Below, piece after piece: positions 58,333 to 64,000 of a stretch of 64,000 nt of DNA. Made by a program: the position numbers and the translations under genes. The stretch is from Clostridia bacterium (GTDB taxonomy: Bacteria; Bacillota; Clostridia; Lachnospirales; Lachnospiraceae): positions 140,054-204,053 of the forward strand of contig CAJTEN010000008.1 of assembly GCA_910575245.1 (NCBI GenBank), written 5' to 3'. Every line of letters begins with the position of its first letter. The stretch's first letter is position 1. Under the pieces are notes generated by a model. The model was not told where the DNA came from and did no database searches. It saw only the letters and a program-made list of their open reading frames with translations.

Positions 58333-59135
58333 AAACCTTTTGGGCATTTTTGAGGACAGAACAAAGATCCGTGGGTTTTTATCGAATGGATTTCCTTCTG
58401 AAAGTGTTGTACAGCCTGATTGCCATGTACGGGGTACGCAGTCTGTGGTCGGTATTGTATGCCCAGGATCCGGCTATTGTGGGTCGTCCTCTTTCTTCCA
58501 TGATTACTTACGCTATGTTGGCTGTTGCGCTGGATATCATATTTTATCCTTCGGCACTTTCCACTGCGCCGCAGAATTATATAGCCGGACAGGTACGTAC
58601 GGGACGTATCGATACCGACCTTCTGCGTCCTATGGATTTGCAGAAGCAGCTTTTGGCCCGTAACGGCGGAGCGGCATTGTTTGGGGCTGTGTGGCTGGTA
58701 CTGCCTGCCTGGTTTATAGGGGTATTGTTCTTCGGTATGGAATTGCCGCCTGATTTACTTTATGGGGCAGCTTTTCTGGTAAGCGGCATCTTAAGCTTTC
58801 TGATCCTTTTTTCTTTAAATTTCATATTGGGTCTGGTGTGCTTCGCTACCACTGACATCCGTCAGATTACCATGGCCTACAGTGGTATTCTAACCATCCT
58901 GTCAGGCAAACTGATTCCAAACTGGCTCTATCCGAAATGGATGCAGGCACTGATAAACGTGCTGCCATTTCGCTGTATCTTCGAGACGCCGCTGAATATC
59001 TATACAGGTGCGGTAAGCAGCGCCGGGATTGGCTATAGCCTGTTACTGCAGATACTGTGGGCAGCTGTGCTGATTATCCTGGGAAAAGGAATGTGGCTGG
59101 GTGTACACAGATACCTGACTGTGCAGGGGGGATGA
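58329..59135 (+). CDS. ABC-2 type permease subunit 1
   Basis: 268-residue membrane protein with six predicted helices, of the ABC-2 (drug/export) type found in pairs. It starts with GTG inside the ATPase stop (GTGA), so the two were coupled. Its role depends on an ATPase; the adjoining one is truncated, so function now is doubtful unless another ATPase serves. Base composition is richer in G and C than the island to its left. Confidence 0.85.
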   Translation: MKTFWAFLRTEQRSVGFYRMDFLLKVLYSLIAMYGVRSLWSVLYAQDPAIVGRPLSSMITYAMLAVALDIIFYPSALSTAPQNYIAGQVRTGRIDTDLLRPMDLQKQLLARNGGAALFGAVWLVLPAWFIGVLFFGMELPPDLLYGAAFLVSGILSFLILFSLNFILGLVCFATTDIRQITMAYSGILTILSGKLIPNWLYPKWMQALINVLPFRCIFETPLNIYTGAVSSAGIGYSLLLQILWAAVLIILGKGMWLGVHRYLTVQGG

Positions 59136-59139
59136 AGTT

Positions 59140-59943
59140 ATGAGAGAATTGAAGTTCCATATAAAAATGTACGGTTCTCTGCTGAAAATGACCATGAAGG
59201 GGATCTTACAGTACCGGACAGATTTCTGGATAAGTCTTGTGAGTGTTGTGTTGCTTAACGGTGCGAATATCGTGCAGTTATCTGTTATCTCATGGCGGTT
59301 TAAGGCTCTGGGAAACTGGCAGGTGGGAGATCTGCTGGTTCTCTATGGCCTGTTTATGATAAGCTGGAGTATTTTTTCGGTATTTTTCCGTAAACTGTCA
59401 AAAATCGAGGAAGAAATCGTAAATGGGAGTTTTGATGTGTATCTGTTACGTCCTGTCAGTCCGTTTTTACAGCTGGTGGGCGGAGATATCAACTATACAG
59501 GATTGTGTGATACGATAATGGGAATCGCGCTGGTAATGACAGGTCTTGTCATGACAGGCATACAGTGGGATTGGAAGAAGATCTGCTGGTTTATCATATT
59601 TGTGTTATCCGGCGGGACAATTGTGGTGTGTTTACGTTTCCTGATTTCCTGTGTAACATTCTGGATGACCAAGGCCGGCGCCCTGAGTTCTCTCTTTACT
59701 CAAATATATCTGCTGACCCAGAAATATCCGGTAACGATTTTCGGCAGAGGATTCCGTTTTCTGGTAACAGGTTTGGTGACGGTGGCTTATCTGAATTTCT
59801 ATCCTGCGGTCTATCTGCTGGATAAGCCGGATGCCCCGTATTGGCTGTGCAGGATTGCACCACTGATAGCCATGGGTTGGGTTGTGATTGCAGCCGTGGT
59901 TTGGCATATTGGCCTGCAAAGATATAACAGCAGCGGTGGTTAA
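59140..59943 (+). CDS. ABC-2 type permease subunit 2
   Basis: 267 residues, about six membrane helices, homologous in layout to the gene before it. The stretch FDVYLLRPVSPFLQLVGGD is typical of these paired export permeases (LLRP is also present in the first subunit as DLLRPMD). It starts 4 bases after the first subunit. A terminator-like hairpin follows at 60183. Confidence 0.85.
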   Translation: MRELKFHIKMYGSLLKMTMKGILQYRTDFWISLVSVVLLNGANIVQLSVISWRFKALGNWQVGDLLVLYGLFMISWSIFSVFFRKLSKIEEEIVNGSFDVYLLRPVSPFLQLVGGDINYTGLCDTIMGIALVMTGLVMTGIQWDWKKICWFIIFVLSGGTIVVCLRFLISCVTFWMTKAGALSSLFTQIYLLTQKYPVTIFGRGFRFLVTGLVTVAYLNFYPAVYLLDKPDAPYWLCRIAPLIAMGWVVIAAVVWHIGLQRYNSSGG

Positions 59944-60182
59944 AGCAAAAAGAGAGAAAAGCTATGGCACAATTTACTATTTTATAATTATTTTTCAGAT
60001 TTTTCATATTTTATTTATAAAATGGATTATTTATCCTGTATATTATTTCTGGTACACATTTAGATTTTTTTGTAATTAATGCCTGTTTTTCTTATCGGAA
60101 AACTTGTGCGATGGAGTTTTACACAGATTTTCGGTTATTGACATTAAAAAAGTGAAGCGGTAGAATAAGACCGTATCAAGCA

Positions 60183-60212
60183 AAGGCGCTGTAGATCATT
60201 CTACGGCGCCTT
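60183..60212 (+). terminator. Hairpin terminator in the permease–amt gap
   Basis: AAGGCGC…GTAGA pairs with TCTAC…GCGCCTT around TCAT and is followed by TTATTATAT. The remainder of 59944–60315 is AT-rich with no gene. Confidence 0.75.
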
Positions 60213-60315
60213 ATTATATGGGAACAAGAAGCAGGACAATGGGGTTTTGTGAAAAGTAATGGAACCTCAGTGTCCTTTTTCTATGCTTTTTGTTTGCAAA
60301 AAGGAGGAGATAGTT

Positions 60316-62079
60316 ATGGATGAAATTTTAAGTTTTGTTAATGAACAGGTCTTTGGCGTCTGGTTTCTGATCGGCGCCGCTCTGGTATTCTGGATGCAGG
60401 CCGGTTTCGCAATGGTGGAGGCCGGTTTCACCAGAGCCAAGAACTCTGGTAACATCATTATGAAGAACCTGATGGACTTCTGTATCGGTACCGTCATGTG
60501 GTTTCTGATCGGTGCGTCGCTGATGCTTCCGACAGAAGGCGGTGATATCATGGGTATCATCGGCACGCCGGGATTCTCGGTATTTACGGATTATGCAAAC
60601 TTCAGTTATTCAGGATTTGTATTCAACCTGGTATTCTGTGCTACGACCGCCACGATCGTATCCGGTTCCATGGCGGAGAGAACGAAATTTTCCACCTACT
60701 GTCTGTATTCCGCTATCATATCCGGTATTATCTATCCGATAGAAGCGCACTGGACATGGGGTAACGGATTTCTGGTAAATATGGGATTCCATGATTATGC
60801 AGGTTCCAACTGTATTCATATGGTTGGCGGTATTTGTGCCCTGATCGGCGCTGCCATGCTTGGGCCGCGTATCGGTAAGTTCACGAAGGATAAAGACGGC
60901 AAGATTACGAAGGTTAATGCTTTCCCCGGTTGTAACCTGGTAATCGGCGCCCTGGGTGTATTTATCCTGTGGTTAGGCTGGTACGGATTCAACGGCGCTG
61001 CGGCGACGGATATCCCTACACTTGGCAGTGTGTTCCTGACCACAACAGTGGCTCCGGCCGTTGCAACGGTTGTATGTATGATCTTTACATGGATTAAATA
61101 TGGCAAACCTGATATTTCCATGTGCCTGAATGCTTCTCTTGCAGGTCTGGTAGCGATCACGGCTCCCTGTGATGTGACGGACTGTGCGGGCGCGGCGGTT
61201 ATCGGTGCGGTTTCCGGTCTGCTGGTGATATTCGGTGTATGGTTTGTAGATAATAAGTTACATGTAGATGATCCCGTAGGCGCCGTGGCGGTACATATGC
61301 TGAACGGAATCTGGGGAACCATAGCGGTAGGCCTTTTTGCAACTGCCTCCGCTCCGGGATTTGAACTGGCTGGTATTCAGGAAGGTCTTTTCTACGGCGG
61401 CGGCCTGTCACAGTTAGGGATTCAGCTGGTGGGTATGTTTATCACAGCAGCGTGGACGATGGTTACGATTACGGTTGCATTCTATATTCTGAAGAAAACG
61501 ATTGGACTTCGTGTTTCTGAGGAGGAGGAAATTGTCGGACTTGATGCTATGGAGCATGGCCTTGCGTCTGCATATTCAGGATTCAGCATCATGGATGTTT
61601 CTAATACTATGACAATGTCTGTCAATGAAAATACTGATCTTGGAAATGATGACTATGTTACGGCCTCTGCTGCTATGAAGAATGCAGCGGTTCCTGTTGT
61701 AAAACAGCCTGGCATATCTTCTTCCGGTATTTCCAAAGTTGTTATCATTGCGAAGCTGAGCCGTTACGATAAGCTGAGAAAGGCAATGAACGATCTGGGT
61801 GTAACTGGTATGACTGTAACACAGGTTATGGGATGCGGGATAGAAAAAGGTTCCGGCGAGAAGTACCGTGGTGTTGAGGTAGATGCAACACTGCTGCCTA
61901 AAGTAAAAGTGGAGGTTGTTGTCAGTGCTATTCCTGTGGATGATGTGATTGAAGCGGCTAAGAAAGTACTTTATACAGGCCATATTGGAGACGGTAAGAT
62001 CTTCGTATACGATGTCGGCCGTGTCGTGAAGATCAGAACCGGTGAAGAGAATGAGGCGGCACTGCAGGATGTGGAATAG
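60316..62079 (+). CDS. Ammonium transporter with fused C-terminal P-II domain
   Basis: 587 residues. The first about 420 form an Amt channel of 11 helices with the twin-His pore (YPIEAHWTWGNG and VAVHMLNGIWGT). After a linker, about residues 470–587 are a complete P-II (GlnB/GlnK) domain that would gate transport in response to ATP/ADP and 2-oxoglutarate. In its T-loop the sequence is KYRGVEVDA, so the Tyr that is uridylylated in E. coli is Val. AAGGAGG eight bases before the ATG fixes the start; an upstream ATG at 60259 is not supported. Confidence 0.94.
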   Translation: MDEILSFVNEQVFGVWFLIGAALVFWMQAGFAMVEAGFTRAKNSGNIIMKNLMDFCIGTVMWFLIGASLMLPTEGGDIMGIIGTPGFSVFTDYANFSYSGFVFNLVFCATTATIVSGSMAERTKFSTYCLYSAIISGIIYPIEAHWTWGNGFLVNMGFHDYAGSNCIHMVGGICALIGAAMLGPRIGKFTKDKDGKITKVNAFPGCNLVIGALGVFILWLGWYGFNGAAATDIPTLGSVFLTTTVAPAVATVVCMIFTWIKYGKPDISMCLNASLAGLVAITAPCDVTDCAGAAVIGAVSGLLVIFGVWFVDNKLHVDDPVGAVAVHMLNGIWGTIAVGLFATASAPGFELAGIQEGLFYGGGLSQLGIQLVGMFITAAWTMVTITVAFYILKKTIGLRVSEEEEIVGLDAMEHGLASAYSGFSIMDVSNTMTMSVNENTDLGNDDYVTASAAMKNAAVPVVKQPGISSSGISKVVIIAKLSRYDKLRKAMNDLGVTGMTVTQVMGCGIEKGSGEKYRGVEVDATLLPKVKVEVVVSAIPVDDVIEAAKKVLYTGHIGDGKIFVYDVGRVVKIRTGEENEAALQDVE

Positions 62080-62152
62080 TGTGAGAAGAACTTTTAAAGC
62101 CTGCGCCATAGGACGCTTCGCCAAGTAGTCATAAATCTCATACTCTCATGTT

Positions 62153-62181
62153 GGAGAATGCCTGAAAAACGGGCATTCTCC
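62153..62181 (+). terminator. Hairpin after amt–P-II
   Basis: GGAGAATGCC pairs with GGCATTCTCC, extended by GTTG/CAAC. No clear T run follows. The rest of 62182–62383 has a second stem (AGGTCTGTACG/CGTGCAGGCCT) and a possible 11-codon frame starting near 62294; I see no known purine riboswitch. Confidence 0.5.
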
Positions 62182-62383
62182 GCAACAATTTGAGATTCTG
62201 CAAAGTGGAATCATGGAGGCTATAGGGTAAGAACTGAGGTCTGTACGTTTATCGTGCAGGCCTGAATGATATTTCAAGGAAAGAAGAGTGAAGATGAATC
62301 AGGATGAACTGCTACTGGCAATAGTATAGGTTTATTAGTGAGTATCGGTATGAATAATAAACAGGGATATATGGAGGTCAGAT

Positions 62384-63814
62384 ATGAGTTTGCATGAAGA
62401 ATGCGGGGTATTCGGTGTGATTGCACCCAGGAGCGCTGATGTGGCAGGCATTGCATATTATGGATTATATGCGCTGCAGCACCGCGGCCAGGAAAGCTGT
62501 GGTATCGTGATCAATGATGACGGTGTGTTTTCTTCTTATAAAGACCTGGGATTGGTCAGTGAAGTTTTTTCTCAGGATACATTGTCGAAACTGCCGCAGG
62601 GAAATATGGCGGTGGGACATGTCCGTTACGGAACTACAGGGGGAAATAACCGGAATAATTGTCAGCCGATCGAGGTCAATCATCAGAAAGGTAAGATGGC
62701 TCTCGCCCATAACGGAAACTTAAGCAATGCGGCAGAGCTTCGCAATAAACTGGAACTGTCAGGCGCTATATTCCACACCACAAGCGATACGGAAACGATT
62801 GCGTATATTGTGACAAGAGAACGTCTGAGGACACCATCGATCGAAGAAGCGGTCAGTGCCGCCATGAATATACTGGACGGAGCCTACTCTCTTGTATTGA
62901 TGTCATCGAGGAAGTTAATCTGTGCCAGAGATCCCTACGGCTTCCGTCCTCTCTGTTACGGAAAGACACAGGACGGAATGTATGTGGTTGCCTCCGAAAG
63001 CTGTGCATTAAAAGCAATAGGGGCCGATTTCATACGGGATATTGAACCGGGAGAAATCCTGGTGTTTGGTCCTGACGGAATAGTTTCCCATAAAGAACAT
63101 TGCGGTGTGAAACAAAGAAAATTGTGTGTCTTCGAGTATATCTATTTTGCAAGGCCGGATTCCGTTATTGATGGAGTATCGGTTCATGGAGCAAGGATTC
63201 AAGCCGGAAGGATTCTTGCGAAACAACATCCTGTGTCGGCTGATATTGTGGTCGGCGTGCCCGATTCCGGGCTGGATGCGGCTCTCGGATTCAGCATGGA
63301 GTCAGGAATTCCTTATGGGATTGGATTGATCAAAAATAAATACATCGGAAGGACTTTTATCTCGCCAGGACAAAGTACGAGACTTGACCAGGTGAAGATT
63401 AAGTTGAGTGCGATTGAGGAGAGTGTAAAGGATAAGAGAGTGGTTCTGATTGATGATTCTATCGTGCGCGGCACCACCAGCGGACGGATCGTAAAGCTTC
63501 TTAAGGAAGCGGGCGCCAAAGAGATACATATGCGTATTTCTTCTCCTCCCTTCATGCATCCATGCTATTACGGAACAGATATTGATTCCGAGGAGCATTT
63601 GATCGCCTGTCATCATAGTATAGAGGAGACGGCACGGATCATCGGCGCAGACAGCCTGGGTTATCTGCCGACATCAGAACTTGGTTCCCTGACTGTAAAT
63701 TGTGGATATTGCAGTGCCTGCTTCGATGGAAATTATCCTACGCCGGTTCCTGCCGATACACGCAGGGATCGGTTCGAACAGAGATTGTCAGAGATAAAAA
63801 ACAGTGACGCATAG
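62384..63814 (+). CDS. purF: Amidophosphoribosyltransferase
   Basis: First committed step of purine synthesis: PRPP plus glutamine gives phosphoribosylamine. 476 residues: a short propeptide MSLHEE before the catalytic Cys7 (N-terminal glutamine amidotransferase), and the C-terminal PRPP site with VVLIDDSIVRGTTS. Cysteines at CVFEYIYF, HPCYYG and CGYCSAC match the [4Fe-4S] type seen in Bacillus. GGAGG lies before the ATG. It stands alone here rather than in a pur operon. Confidence 0.97.
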   Translation: MSLHEECGVFGVIAPRSADVAGIAYYGLYALQHRGQESCGIVINDDGVFSSYKDLGLVSEVFSQDTLSKLPQGNMAVGHVRYGTTGGNNRNNCQPIEVNHQKGKMALAHNGNLSNAAELRNKLELSGAIFHTTSDTETIAYIVTRERLRTPSIEEAVSAAMNILDGAYSLVLMSSRKLICARDPYGFRPLCYGKTQDGMYVVASESCALKAIGADFIRDIEPGEILVFGPDGIVSHKEHCGVKQRKLCVFEYIYFARPDSVIDGVSVHGARIQAGRILAKQHPVSADIVVGVPDSGLDAALGFSMESGIPYGIGLIKNKYIGRTFISPGQSTRLDQVKIKLSAIEESVKDKRVVLIDDSIVRGTTSGRIVKLLKEAGAKEIHMRISSPPFMHPCYYGTDIDSEEHLIACHHSIEETARIIGADSLGYLPTSELGSLTVNCGYCSACFDGNYPTPVPADTRRDRFEQRLSEIKNSDA

Positions 63815-63825
63815 AATTATTAAAA

Positions 63826-63862
63826 AAGTGTGCAGGTTCCGTTACAGGAAACCTACACACTT
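63826..63862 (+). terminator. Terminator hairpin after purF
   Basis: AAGTGTG…AGGTT pairs with AACCT…CACACTT around GTTACAGG. The T run is weak. Beyond it, to the window end, a TATAAT near 63960 could be part of a promoter for a gene outside the window. Confidence 0.65.
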
Positions 63863-64000
63863 CACTTAATATATTCCACACCTGATAAAATATATATGGT
63901 GTTAGTTAAAAAACGGGTTGGTCGCTCTTATAAGTCCGTTTATTTGGACATTTGAATCGGTATAATGGTCTCAACATTTAAGAAAGGCATCCTGCGCTGT

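Noticed and set aside
62182..62383. Purine riboswitch before purF
   Set aside because: I found stems but not the conserved loop and junction bases of the purine aptamer.

Overview
The window looks like the replication-origin region of a Lachnospiraceae-type Firmicute (class Clostridia). The evidence is the compact rpmH–dnaA–dnaN–recF–gyrB–gyrA block, DUF3881- and DUF4446-type proteins, a flavin-reductase/rubredoxin fusion, an ammonium transporter fused to P-II, and strong AGGAGG ribosome sites throughout. The genus cannot be read from the sequence.

Layout. 0–10.4 kb: tRNA methyltransferase trmB, a D,D-carboxypeptidase, a 3'-5' exonuclease, then a three-gene sensory block (sugar-type binding lipoprotein, 1311-residue hybrid kinase, REC–GGDEF diguanylate cyclase). 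10.4–15.3 kb: a low-complexity protein, an AgrC/AgrA-like kinase–LytTR pair, an SRAP (YedK/HMCES) protein, tRNA-Arg(CCT) and a DUF3881 protein. 15.4–19.4 kb: serS, a DUF4446 protein, parB, parA and two perfect parS sites. 19.4–28.7 kb: an accessory insertion between parA and rsmG. It is full of small repeats and broken genes, and also holds a hydrolase, a DUF1703-type ATPase, a GH2 glycosidase and a sugar isomerase. 28.7–36.2 kb: rsmG, mnmG, mnmE, jag, yidC, yidD, rnpA and rpmH, all leftward. 36.3–38.3 kb: a bipartite oriC with DnaA boxes on both sides of dnaA. 36.6–46.4 kb: dnaA, dnaN, S4 protein, recF, gyrB, gyrA and a phosphoesterase, all rightward. 46.4–52.3 kb: an XRE membrane regulator, rarA with a cysteine-rich neighbour, a rubredoxin fusion, a MATE exporter and a RelB/YoeB module. 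52.4–57.6 kb: an AT-rich accessory island with a BlaI/BlaR1-like pair, a secreted C39-like cysteine peptidase and two lipoproteins. 57.6–64 kb: a 5'-truncated ABC ATPase with two permeases, Amt–P-II and purF.

Transcription points away from oriC on both sides for nearly all core genes, as expected for leading-strand coding. The parABS and oriC modules supply segregation and initiation.

Most interesting observations. First, the BlaI-like gene and the secreted cysteine peptidase gene each have a strong promoter followed, exactly 7 bases after the -10 box, by the same 18-bp palindrome. This predicts one repressor-controlled regulon whose sensor carries an unusual cysteine-rich outer tail. Second, a 189-bp mobile repeat occurs twice, inverted, each copy flanked by a perfect 10-bp target duplication. 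Third, a 141-bp repeat has split a small membrane-protein gene and is flanked by an 8-bp duplication. Fourth, a one-mismatch parS lies inside a coiled-coil gene. Fifth, RarA and its neighbour both start with a beta-clamp-type motif.
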